25,812 bases of DNA from a virus: IMG/VR virus record IMGVR_UViG_3300027752_000095, positions 1-25,812 of that record. The stretch is one strand, 5' to 3'. The notes under the pieces were generated by a model. The model did not search any database. It had not been told where the DNA came from and saw only the letters and a list, made by a program, of their open reading frames with translations. Both the position numbers and the translations under genes were made by a program. Of this stretch, positions 1-6,606 are shown in pieces (position 1 is the stretch's first letter; every line of letters begins with the position of its first letter).

Positions 1-617
1 CAAGAGTCTGACCCCCAGCCATAGCCATAAGTAATAAACGGGTAGCCTATATTAAGTTGAAACGCAGCTACAATACTAACCCCACCACCTGCAGCTATAC
101 TTGAGGTTGCGGCAGTGTCTACAGTAATGTTAAACGTTGTAGTTTCTACGTCAGTTATTTTAAACTCTTTGTTTATGTCCGCTGCAGGAATTCCACCAAT
201 ATCCACGGCTCCGCTAAAAGTAACCCAATCCCCTTCGTTAGCCCCGCTGATAAGGGTACACCGTATAACATTTGACCCCGAAATAGTAGTAAACATATTA
301 GCAGTAGAGGGAGAAGTAGTGTTAGTAAATGTTTCGCGGAGAGGAGTGGTGTCAACTAAAGTAGTACCGGTCAGCACATACATTTTTTCATTGGTACCTA
401 TGCCAATTATCTGCTCGCTATCAGAGGTTCCATAAGATATTAAGCTCGACGCAGTACCTTCGTAGGGATCAAAGTTAACAGGTCTCCAACCGCCGATTTT
501 TTCAGGGTAGCCTTGTCTAAAACGTATTTTATCGCCAGAATACCACCCACCTTCAGAGGCATAATCGGTTCTGTCCCGGTTAATACCCGGCTGAAATACT
601 AATTTTCTTAGTGCCAT
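1..617 (-). CDS. Partial tail/stabilisation-type structural protein (N-terminal 205 residues)
   Basis: The frame is open from an ATG at 617 down to base 1 with no stop, so the gene continues past the left edge. The protein begins MALRKLVFQPGINRDRTDY and continues with a GGWYSGDKIRFRQGYPEKIGGW segment, followed by a Thr/Ser/Gly-rich beta-type region. I recognise this N-terminus from large structural proteins of marine phages, and its opening resembles the beta-rich needle/plug proteins of the P22 gp10 type. It follows the holin/endolysin pair with a 4-base gap and so ends the tail and lysis region. That it is a virion protein is fairly safe. The gp10-like role is inference, since most of the protein lies outside the window. 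Confidence 0.75.
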   Translation of the reverse strand, partial: MALRKLVFQPGINRDRTDYASEGGWYSGDKIRFRQGYPEKIGGWRPVNFDPYEGTASSLISYGTSDSEQIIGIGTNEKMYVLTGTTLVDTTPLRETFTNTTSPSTANMFTTISGSNVIRCTLISGANEGDWVTFSGAVDIGGIPAADINKEFKITDVETTTFNITVDTAATSSIAAGGGVSIVAAFQLNIGYPFITYGYGWGSDS

Positions 618-621
618 AGTG

Positions 622-1068
622 TTATCTCATTAATAAGGCGAGCTCCGCCTGTCGTCGTCTTACTAAGCCTTGTAGTATTTTACCACCGGCTCTACGGTAT
701 TTTAAAAGAACTTCCCCAGACCTTTTTTTATCACCACGTATAAACGCTGAGCGAACTGTACTTCGTTGAAAGCATCCCAGGCCAAGATTAAAGCTAAAGC
801 TGACAAGAGCATCAAACTCAGACTGACTTGGTTGCACAGTACCCAACATACGAAGTACTCCCAACTCGAAGCGTCGTAGGTCTTTTCTAAGTAAATCATC
901 TATTTCCCCAGGTGATAAAACCCTATCCCATTCAATAGGTAGCTCAGCATCGCGACTGATAAGATGACCAACACCAACAGTCCAATAGCCGGCAGGGCAG
1001 ATATAAGGTTTTTTATGTATACCTTCAAAGTGTTTAATAAGTTTGATGCCTTCATCGCTCACCCTCAT
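622..1068 (-). CDS. Endolysin, T4-type lysozyme (glycoside hydrolase family 24)
   Basis: A 148-residue muramidase that would cut the glycan backbone of peptidoglycan at lysis. The family active-site pattern Glu-x8-Asp/Cys-x5-Thr is visible as Glu15, Cys24 and Thr30, followed by the conserved GVGH (residues 32-35); the C-terminal GLVRRRQAELALL is also typical. This enzyme carries the Cys form in place of the Asp of T4 lysozyme, as some other phage lysozymes do. The N-terminus (MRVSDEGIKLI) has no signal peptide or signal-anchor segment, so release should depend on a holin. The ATG overlaps the TAA of the upstream holin gene (TAATG), so the two are probably translationally coupled. Confidence 0.93.
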   Translation of the reverse strand: MRVSDEGIKLIKHFEGIHKKPYICPAGYWTVGVGHLISRDAELPIEWDRVLSPGEIDDLLRKDLRRFELGVLRMLGTVQPSQSEFDALVSFSFNLGLGCFQRSTVRSAFIRGDKKRSGEVLLKYRRAGGKILQGLVRRRQAELALLMR

Positions 1069-1550
1069 TATTTTTCCCAGTGTCTAGACCCAAACCAAAA
1101 CCCTATAATAGACGCTAGTATAGCCATTTCTTCATCACTAAAAACAATGTGCATAGCTTCTGCATAATTATGTCCTGACTGAATGGCCCAGTATAAGCCT
1201 ACAAAGTCGACCACCAAAAGAATAAAAACAAAAATATAGGTGATAATGGGGCGAACACTAGCACGGAGATTAATAACCCAAGTAGACGCGCCTTCTGCCA
1301 ACTGCGTATCATGTTTATATAACGCAACACGTTCTTCCGCATAGGTTTCCATTTCCACTTGATCTGTTTTAAACTCTTCAATTCTTTCTTGGGATGCATA
1401 ACCTGCCTTGGCCATTTCTATAGTTCTGTCTATTTCTAATCTAGCCATAGACTGTTCATGTTTTTGGTCACCTTTTTGCTCAAAGAACTTCAGCACACTG
1501 GGTAGACCGGATGTAGCAAAACCTAAAATTCCAGATAATATAGATAGCAT
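1068..1550 (-). CDS. Holin-like membrane protein (GTA holin / 3TM type)
   Basis: A 160-residue protein with a short hydrophobic N-terminus (residues 1-20), a long charged helical region (25-90) and two C-terminal membrane segments at about 101-122 and 141-155. The Arg-Pro before the first segment (100-101) and the FWFGSR motif after the second (151-156) are the signature I associate with the 3TM holin family of gene transfer agents and marine phages. A TTAGGAG ribosome site precedes the ATG. It lies immediately upstream of the endolysin with a TAATG overlap, which fits a holin making membrane lesions for endolysin export. The family assignment is from memory of the motif, but topology and position agree. 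Confidence 0.82.
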   Translation of the reverse strand: MLSILSGILGFATSGLPSVLKFFEQKGDQKHEQSMARLEIDRTIEMAKAGYASQERIEEFKTDQVEMETYAEERVALYKHDTQLAEGASTWVINLRASVRPIITYIFVFILLVVDFVGLYWAIQSGHNYAEAMHIVFSDEEMAILASIIGFWFGSRHWEK

Positions 1551-1574
1551 ATTTTTACTCCTAACGCAATGCCC

Positions 1575-1664
1575 TTATTTTACCATATTTTCTGGATTTT
1601 CTTCTTTTATATGCCATGAAGGCGTTGTTCCTTCTAAAACAAACTCACCATCTAAATGGACACC
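1575..1664 (-). other. Out-of-frame coding-like segment downstream of the 230-residue protein
   Basis: In the frame offset by one base from the preceding gene, 29 codons run from the A5 tract at 1665-1669 to a TAA at 1575. They read GVHLDGEFVLEGTTPSWHIK and then EENPENMVK. The segment looks like protein but has no ATG, GTG or TTG near its beginning and a stop just upstream of it. It may be the true C-terminus of the 230-residue protein, lost by a one-base change in the A run, or a remnant of another gene. Chance is also possible in AT-rich DNA. Confidence 0.3.
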
Positions 1665-2337
1665 TTTTTGGTTTTAGTTTATCTATCATTTTCTTCATAA
1701 AACTATAGTTTGTTTGCATATTATGCTTAGGTGAGTAAGCTTTTACACTTGAACACATTGAAATTAAGTTTTCAAGTTCTTTAGTAGGTTCTTGTTTAAT
1801 TAATTTAACTTTATCTAAAGTATTAAATCTTATATAGTATAAAGGGTCACCTCGTTTTATTACTAAAGGTTTTGTATCATCTATAACCTCAAAGGCAAAC
1901 TCTAAAGGTCTAACCCACTTAGATATATCAAAAGTTGCACCAATTAAATTTATGTTATTTTGAAAAGTATTTTTATGCCATGTGGGAGGTATTACCTCAA
2001 TCATCACTGATTCTTTACTATAAAAGGTATAAAACCAAGCTAGAGAAGCAGTAACATGTAAGTCTCCTTCTTTAAACCTGTTAGTAACTATCATGTTTAA
2101 ATAGTCTGCAGGAAGTTTTTGTAAACAGTTAATCATTGAATTTGATATATTAAGAGTTATATCTATAGGAGCTTTAATCAGATAAGTATTTTTATAATAG
2201 TCTAAAAAAGCAGGACATTGTAAAATATCATTTTCTTTTCTGCTAGTAGATAAATAATCTATTACAGATTCAGGCTCAAAGAAAAAAACCTCTTCTAATT
2301 CATTGACTTTAGGAGCAAACACATAGTTTATTTTCAT
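1645..2337 (-). CDS. Conserved phage protein of unknown function in the oxygenase operon
   Basis: A 230-residue soluble protein with no signal peptide or membrane segment. Residues 1-110 mix beta and helix. A central part has APIDITLNIS (about 56-65), then VIPPTW (about 116-121), WVRPLEFAFEV and PLVIKRGDPLYYIRF (about 140-170), which suggests a beta-sandwich or cupin-like fold. It ends in KPKRCPFRW, a short basic Cys-Pro-Phe tail that I have seen on other phage proteins of this sort. I do not recognise a family with certainty; a DUF6065-like protein is one guess. It follows the third oxygenase by six bases and so belongs to the same operon. The region is visibly AT-rich and has only a weak ribosome site. 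Confidence 0.75.
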   Translation of the reverse strand: MKINYVFAPKVNELEEVFFFEPESVIDYLSTSRKENDILQCPAFLDYYKNTYLIKAPIDITLNISNSMINCLQKLPADYLNMIVTNRFKEGDLHVTASLAWFYTFYSKESVMIEVIPPTWHKNTFQNNINLIGATFDISKWVRPLEFAFEVIDDTKPLVIKRGDPLYYIRFNTLDKVKLIKQEPTKELENLISMCSSVKAYSPKHNMQTNYSFMKKMIDKLKPKRCPFRW

Positions 2338-2343
2338 TTTATA

Positions 2344-2901
2344 TTATCTATACCAAGTAATTATTGAGTATCTAGTGCCTTTTGTTACAGGCATAATTTC
2401 ATGTGGGTACATAAAAGTAGAAGGGAACATTACCACATCACCTTTACCTGCTTTAATCTTCATCTCTCTATCAAAGAACCCAAACTCTCCGCCTTCGTAG
2501 TCATCATTCAAATGAAAAGAACAGCTAACTAATCTGGGTGCTTGTAAAAAACTATCAACATGCTCTATATAAAACTCTCCTTCATTATATCTAAGAAGCT
2601 CATACCCTGTATCTTCTTTTATATTAACAAGTTCAAATTTTTTATTATACTCTTCTATACATTTAGCAGCACACTTAAACATTTCTGCATCTAATCTTGC
2701 CCGTTCTTTGTTGTCTTGTATTACAAATGGTTGTGACATTTGAATAGTATTACAGTTACGTCTTGTTTTATCAACTTGTCCTAGTCCTATTACTGTGTGT
2801 TCCCACTCACTACTTTTAACATACTCAGCTAAAATAGCATCACATAATTCATCAGGAACTATGTTTTTTAATACTACGATATAGTCTTTAATATGTTCCA
2901 T
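2344..2901 (-). CDS. 2OG-Fe(II) oxygenase (prolyl 4-hydroxylase-like), third of the cluster
   Basis: A predicted Fe(II)- and 2-oxoglutarate-dependent hydroxylase; substrate unknown. Counting from a possible GTG start at 2916, the facial triad is His119-x-Asp121 (in YIEHVDS) and His172, with Arg182 (TKGTRYSIITWYR) positioned to bind 2-oxoglutarate. The double-Gly EGGEF motif before the last strands is typical of the P4H/PiuC-like group. I prefer the ATG at 2901 because AGGTGG lies 11 bases before it; the GTG start adds five residues (MDRKL). The gene overlaps the end of the second oxygenase by 14 bases. All metal ligands are present, so it should be active. Confidence 0.9.
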   Translation of the reverse strand: MEHIKDYIVVLKNIVPDELCDAILAEYVKSSEWEHTVIGLGQVDKTRRNCNTIQMSQPFVIQDNKERARLDAEMFKCAAKCIEEYNKKFELVNIKEDTGYELLRYNEGEFYIEHVDSFLQAPRLVSCSFHLNDDYEGGEFGFFDREMKIKAGKGDVVMFPSTFMYPHEIMPVTKGTRYSIITWYR

Positions 2902-3445
2902 CAGTTTTCGGTCCACCTATAATAGTTACTCCATCATAACAAAACCAAGTAACCACTACTTCTCTTGGTGTGGATGAAGGAGTTACATAATGTCCATACC
3001 CTCCGTGAGGTGAAAACACAACAACCTTTCCTTCTTCTGTCTTAATTTTTTTGTTTTGTTGTGGAAATACTAACTCTCCACCTTCATCATTAGTGCTTAG
3101 ATGTATCACTACTGAAGCATATCTAAGCAATCCATCCATCATCTCACCATCAGCATGTATGGTACACTCATCACCTACATTATATCTATGGTATTGATAT
3201 CCAGTATCTGCTGACTTATGCTGAGGATAAAATATGTCTTGCACTAACTCTGTTTGTATTTTTTGCATCAAATTATGCAATTTATTGTCTAGTTCTTTTA
3301 ACTCAGGCATTAAGGAAATCTCAACAGTATCTCCTCCTCTAGTGAAATACATATCTTTCTTGCCTAATCCAATATATTGTCTACTTTGATTCTTTATTTC
3401 TTGAATCAATCCTAAGTCTACATAGTTAGGAAATTCATATATCAT
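2888..3445 (-). CDS. 2OG-Fe(II) oxygenase, second of the cluster
   Basis: A 185-residue hydroxylase-type protein. The iron ligands are His97-x-Asp99 (TIHADGEM) and His152 (YGHYVTP), with Arg161 as the probable 2-oxoglutarate contact. The DEGGELVFPQ segment (about 120-129) and the GKVVVFSPHGGYGH segment (139-152) match the jelly-roll core of P4H-like enzymes. It is clearly diverged from its two neighbours, so this is an old gene family expansion or separate gains rather than a fresh tandem duplication. It overlaps the first oxygenase by four bases and the third by 14, implying translational coupling. The target may be protein, glycan or nucleotide; the sequence does not say. Confidence 0.9.
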   Translation of the reverse strand: MIYEFPNYVDLGLIQEIKNQSRQYIGLGKKDMYFTRGGDTVEISLMPELKELDNKLHNLMQKIQTELVQDIFYPQHKSADTGYQYHRYNVGDECTIHADGEMMDGLLRYASVVIHLSTNDEGGELVFPQQNKKIKTEEGKVVVFSPHGGYGHYVTPSSTPREVVVTWFCYDGVTIIGGPKTDGTY

Positions 3446-4002
3446 TGTGGATTTAATCCTGCATTAATTCTGTCGCCAAAATGTTCCCAATGCTCTCCAG
3501 TTCCCCTGACATAGTGCAAGAAAACCTGTATATACTCTTGTCCAGTAAACTTATCTCTCCAGTGTTCTGATAGTGTACCCTGATAAACAATAGCTTGTCC
3601 AGGTTTTAAATTTATAGCGATCTGCTCGCCATTAGGTTTAGTCATCCAAATATCCCAAGGGGTGTCTCCACCTAAATGAACAGTTAGACTTATCTCGCAT
3701 GAAGGTCTGTCTTTATGTTTTTTTAGTTCATCTCCATGAGTATACAACCTAGCATAGGTATAACTAGGCAACATATTTTCTTTCATCAACTCACTGATTG
3801 TCGGAAGTTTTTCGCAAAGAAGATTTAAAAAATCGCGGAAGTTGTACATCGCATAGGACAAAGGACACTGAGAGTCTTTATCAAACAAATGAGGGTATTG
3901 TTCTACATGACTTTTATAAGTATTAAAAAGCTCAGAGGCTCTTTCGGGAGAAATAAAGTTATCTATAAGTAAATAGTTATCTTGCTCTAATTGTTTATTC
4001 AT
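3442..4002 (-). CDS. 2OG-Fe(II) oxygenase-like protein, first of the cluster
   Basis: A 186-residue protein with the double-stranded beta-helix layout of 2OG-Fe(II) oxygenases. The likely iron ligands are His96-x-Asp98 (LKKHKDRPSCEISLTVHL) and His147 (GTLSEHWRDKF). The usual Arg or Lys about ten residues after the last His is not evident: the stretch reads TGQEYIQVFLHYV, with Gln155, Tyr157 and Gln159 in that zone. Cyanophage relatives I remember share the EHWR...QVFLHYV pattern, so this may be a subfamily trait with another 2-oxoglutarate anchor. The gene overlaps the methyltransferase by eight bases and the second oxygenase by four. Confidence 0.85.
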   Translation of the reverse strand: MNKQLEQDNYLLIDNFISPERASELFNTYKSHVEQYPHLFDKDSQCPLSYAMYNFRDFLNLLCEKLPTISELMKENMLPSYTYARLYTHGDELKKHKDRPSCEISLTVHLGGDTPWDIWMTKPNGEQIAINLKPGQAIVYQGTLSEHWRDKFTGQEYIQVFLHYVRGTGEHWEHFGDRINAGLNPQ

Positions 4003-4552
4003 TTATTAACTTTAAGTATGCTTGTTTACTTGTATTTATTGTAATACTGTATTTATTGTTATATAAATTTAAAAATGTATCTACTGCTTGTTTTGGATGA
4101 ATACCATGTTTTTCTGAGAACATATGATAGTCATCTATAATAATTAAACCATTCTCATTTAATAAAAAGGTGCTTAACAATAAATCACAAAATACATCTT
4201 CAGTTTTATGAGAACCATCCAAGTAAATTAAATCAAATTTTTGTTCTTTAGTTATAAGATTACTCAAAGCTTTAAAAGACTTTGTTTTAATTACATCAAT
4301 CTTTTTAGATGAGTTATGTTTTTTACACAGCTCTATATTAGAGTTAAACCTAGTTATAACTGCGGCAGATATATTAAAAGGGTCAATACAAGTAATAACC
4401 CCGTTATCATTTAACAAGTTCTCTGCAAACCAAATACTAGACCTTCCTTCAAAACTTCCAACCTCTAATATAGAATTAACTTGACTAAGCTTTTTCCATT
4501 CTGCTTGTTTACTTATATGCTCAAGGCTGTGATGAAATATATATTGGGCTAT
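3995..4552 (-). CDS. SAM-dependent methyltransferase (class I, Methyltransf_24-like) with apparent ATA start
   Basis: A class I Rossmann methyltransferase. Motif I is LEVGSFEGRSSIW (residues 29-41), followed by an acidic residue after strand 2 (Asp57 in CIDPF), FDLIYLDGSH (106-115) and GLIIIDDYHMF (136-146). The substrate is unknown. The start is unusual. No ATG, GTG or TTG lies between the upstream in-frame stop at 4577 and motif I; the first usual start codon (TTG, 4417) would delete the SAM-binding loop. A perfect AGGAGG (4564-4559) stands six bases before an ATA codon at 4552, giving a 185-residue protein of normal length. That ATA overlaps the TAG stop of the upstream gene. It heads the AT-rich operon with three oxygenases. 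Confidence 0.8.
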   Translation of the reverse strand: MAQYIFHHSLEHISKQAEWKKLSQVNSILEVGSFEGRSSIWFAENLLNDNGVITCIDPFNISAAVITRFNSNIELCKKHNSSKKIDVIKTKSFKALSNLITKEQKFDLIYLDGSHKTEDVFCDLLLSTFLLNENGLIIIDDYHMFSEKHGIHPKQAVDTFLNLYNNKYSITINTSKQAYLKLINE

Positions 4553-4869
4553 TGCAGTCCTCCTGCTTGTTGGTTTTCAGCAAATAATCTGTCTGACTCT
4601 TCGTCTGCTAACCTTTGTGCTTCGTCTGCTGCTAATTTAGCAGTGTGTGCATTTTGCCACAATGTATGAGCTGCTTCAGCCCATGCAGGAAGCTCTGTTA
4701 TATCTTCATTTTGTGTAGTTACTTCTTTATATTCAATATGACCTGAGGTATTATCCCATTGTAATGCCCAGACATTTGATGGAATACCACAAGTAGATAA
4801 ATTTAGGTTGTTATAAAACAATTCATCTTTTCCTGCACTATCATCTACTACTACAATTGTAAGCCTCAT
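4549..4869 (-). CDS. Small tail-fibre-associated conserved protein
   Basis: A 106-residue protein starting MRLTIVVVDDSAGKDELFYN. It has a compact beta N-terminal half with the segment PSNVWALQWDNTSGHIEY (about 31-48), the sentence ITELPAWAEAA (57-67) and a charged Ala-rich C-terminal helix. I know similar small proteins next to tail-fibre genes in marine phages, with the VHALQW...GWIE(F/Y) pattern. Their function is not established; a chaperone or fibre accessory role is inference from position. It overlaps the 95-residue gene by one base, and its stop (TAG, 4551-4549) overlaps the apparent ATA start of the methyltransferase. Confidence 0.75.
   Translation of the reverse strand: MRLTIVVVDDSAGKDELFYNNLNLSTCGIPSNVWALQWDNTSGHIEYKEVTTQNEDITELPAWAEAAHTLWQNAHTAKLAADEAQRLADEESDRLFAENQQAGGLQ
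4559..4564 (-). promoter_or_regulatory. Perfect Shine-Dalgarno site deciding the methyltransferase start
   Basis: AGGAGG on the minus strand, inside the last codons of the 106-residue gene, with a six-base spacer (ACTGCA) before ATA at 4552-4550. Spacing and strength are ideal, and no other start codon lies within reach in the methyltransferase frame. This is the main evidence for initiation at ATA. Confidence 0.7.
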
Positions 4870-5156
4870 TACTTTTCTCCTATTAATTTGTTCTGTTCTT
4901 GCATTAATAATCTTGTGGTGGCTTCATTAGCTTTTACCATCTCGTTTCTAAATGACTCAACTGCTGCCCCTGTTTCTCTTTGAGTACCTGAGTTTTCAAT
5001 TTGAAGCAAAGGCATTAAAGCTATTGAACAGTTGTATTCATCGACTTCTTTCCCTGTATTTTTATCAAATCCTTGGACTCTAATAAACCAAGCACATTTT
5101 AACCCAATACATTCTTTCTTTAGTAGGGGACAGTAAGTCCCTTTTTCTAATTGCAT
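4869..5156 (-). CDS. Conserved four-cysteine phage protein, unknown function
   Basis: A 95-residue protein. The N-terminal half holds four Cys residues at 9, 16, 21 and 43 (YCPLLKKECIGLKCAW ... EYNCSIALMPLL), a pattern that could hold zinc or an iron-sulfur cluster. The C-terminal half, from about residue 55, is a charged amphipathic helix (ETGAAVESFRNEMVKANEAT). I have seen relatives in marine phages next to tail-fibre genes but know of no established role. It follows the tail fibre after 19 bases and shares one base with the next gene, so all are co-transcribed. It is unlikely to be a secreted disulfide protein because it has no signal peptide. Confidence 0.72.
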   Translation of the reverse strand: MQLEKGTYCPLLKKECIGLKCAWFIRVQGFDKNTGKEVDEYNCSIALMPLLQIENSGTQRETGAAVESFRNEMVKANEATTRLLMQEQNKLIGEK

Positions 5157-5175
5157 TTTAACCCTTTCAGACTTA

Positions 5176-6387
5176 TTAGTCTTTAGTTGCTGTTATAACG
5201 TCTAAGTATTTTACCGCTAAATTAATCGCTGTACCACTAAAAGTACCAGAACCACTAGAGAAACTAAATGGGTGGTCATGAGAACCTCCGCCACCTGCTG
5301 CTCCTGTGTTATTAACCTGGATACCTGGAGCTGGGCTAATCATTCCGTACATTCCTGGTATGGGTGTTACTCTTTGTACCCCATTTGTTGGAGATGGAGG
5401 AGAGTTTGCAAAGGTTGTTCCAATACCTGCATGAGTATGACTTGGTATCTGAGGTGTACTCAATGTTGTAGCACCTGCACTACCTGTGACGGCTGTAATA
5501 GTTACAGAACCCGTTACTGCTTGAGAAGTAAATGCTGAGGTAAAGTCTACTGTACCTGCTGTACCCCCCGCTGTTCCCGTTACAATTCGTATGGCGTGTT
5601 GGTTATAGTTTGTTGTGTCTTTTGTCCATCCTGTTGGAGCTGCGTTTTGAGCAAATATCATTCGGGTGCCTGTATCAAAAGCCGCTGCCGCTCCGGATTG
5701 CCAAACCGTTCCGTTAGAAGTTAAAACATTTCCTGATGAACCTGGAGCAATAGAAGTAACAACTCCTGAACCCGCTCCAACTAAAACGTTGTTAAGTGTA
5801 TGTGTTGCCGCTCCCATACCGCCTTGAGGCACAGTAAGTGGAGTAGTTAATCCCGTTAAAGAAGTAATATCAGAGTTAGCTCCGGCAGCTGCAGTGCCTA
5901 GATTAGTTCTAGCGCCACCTGCGGTTGCTGATCCTGTACCACCTGATGAAACTGCTAATGGAGTTGTAAGGGTTAAGACTGATTTATGGTTTTCTGCATC
6001 GACAACGTTAGTACCGTCATTGTATAACCACATAGCTGTTGAAGCTGGGACGGAGATACCCGCACCACCTGATGCTAAAACTGTAATAGCTTCTGCACAA
6101 TTGTTATAAACAAGGTAGGGTTTTTCAATCGCTGGGACTGTACAGTTCCTAACTGATCCACCTGTTGTTCCTGTTAGGTATAACCTTAGTGCTCGTGCGT
6201 CTTGTAGAGAGTTTGAGTTAGATAGTGTAAGAGTAATATCCCCACTAGAAAAAGTTACGCTTGCTTGGCCTACAATCGCTTGTTCGAGAGCAGTACCTAA
6301 GTTGGTATTAGTTGTGTCGCCCCATGTACCAGACTGTTCGCCTGTGGTAATGAGTTCTATCTTTAAGTCGGACCATGTGCTTGCCAT
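5176..6387 (-). CDS. Tail fibre / tail collar domain protein
   Basis: A 403-residue host-recognition or distal tail protein. The N-terminus MASTWSDLKIELITTGEQ with SGTWGDTTNTNLGTALE is a very common start for marine phage fibres and probably attaches to the tail. The middle is low-complexity Ala/Gly/Thr with GGTGSATAGGARTNLGTAAAG and LTVPQGGMGAATHT units, the usual trimeric fibre shaft repeats. The C-terminal part has FDTGTRMIFAQNAAPTGWTK (about 239-258) followed by IPSHTHAG and GGGSHDHPF, the His-rich pattern of tail collar and long-tail-fibre tips, where metal-binding HxH motifs stabilise the trimer. Host specificity would lie in this tip. A clean AGGAG lies before the ATG. Confidence 0.9.
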   Translation of the reverse strand: MASTWSDLKIELITTGEQSGTWGDTTNTNLGTALEQAIVGQASVTFSSGDITLTLSNSNSLQDARALRLYLTGTTGGSVRNCTVPAIEKPYLVYNNCAEAITVLASGGAGISVPASTAMWLYNDGTNVVDAENHKSVLTLTTPLAVSSGGTGSATAGGARTNLGTAAAGANSDITSLTGLTTPLTVPQGGMGAATHTLNNVLVGAGSGVVTSIAPGSSGNVLTSNGTVWQSGAAAAFDTGTRMIFAQNAAPTGWTKDTTNYNQHAIRIVTGTAGGTAGTVDFTSAFTSQAVTGSVTITAVTGSAGATTLSTPQIPSHTHAGIGTTFANSPPSPTNGVQRVTPIPGMYGMISPAPGIQVNNTGAAGGGGSHDHPFSFSSGSGTFSGTAINLAVKYLDVITATKD

Positions 6388-6402
6388 TGTTATTTCTCCT
6401 AA

Positions 6403-6606
6403 TTAGCTGGTTCCACCGCTTGCAGGCACACTTGTTACGTGAACTTTGGTATGTTGCTTGCCATTCCACGCGGCACCACAATCAGAGCAGGTTCCTGATT
6501 TGTATTCTTCCGCATCTACGTGCATACCACATTCGGCACACTCTAAATGCACTTCGTATTTATTTACTATTGTACCATCATTTAACTTTTTTGCTTCAAC
6601 TATCAT
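6403..6606 (-). CDS. Small zinc-ribbon protein
   Basis: A 67-residue protein with two CxxC knuckles: Cys23-x-x-Cys26 (LECAECGMH) and Cys40-x-x-Cys43 (GTCSDCGAAW). This is a classic rubredoxin/zinc-ribbon spacing that should bind one zinc. The start is chosen at the ATG at 6606, because it forms an ATGA overlap with the stop of the upstream repetitive protein and has AAGGA seven bases before it; a longer frame from 6657 lies inside the upstream gene. The sequence does not show whether it binds nucleic acid or the virion. It sits between a surface repeat protein and the tail fibre, so a structural or assembly role is possible. Confidence 0.78.
   Translation of the reverse strand: MIVEAKKLNDGTIVNKYEVHLECAECGMHVDAEEYKSGTCSDCGAAWNGKQHTKVHVTSVPASGGTS

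Noticed and set aside
702-899. 65-residue membrane-like frame inside the endolysin gene
   Set aside because: An alternative frame of a well-supported lysozyme; no independent start signals.
2344-4002. Recent tandem duplication of the oxygenases
   Set aside because: The three proteins align only at the metal-binding motifs, so no recent duplication is visible.
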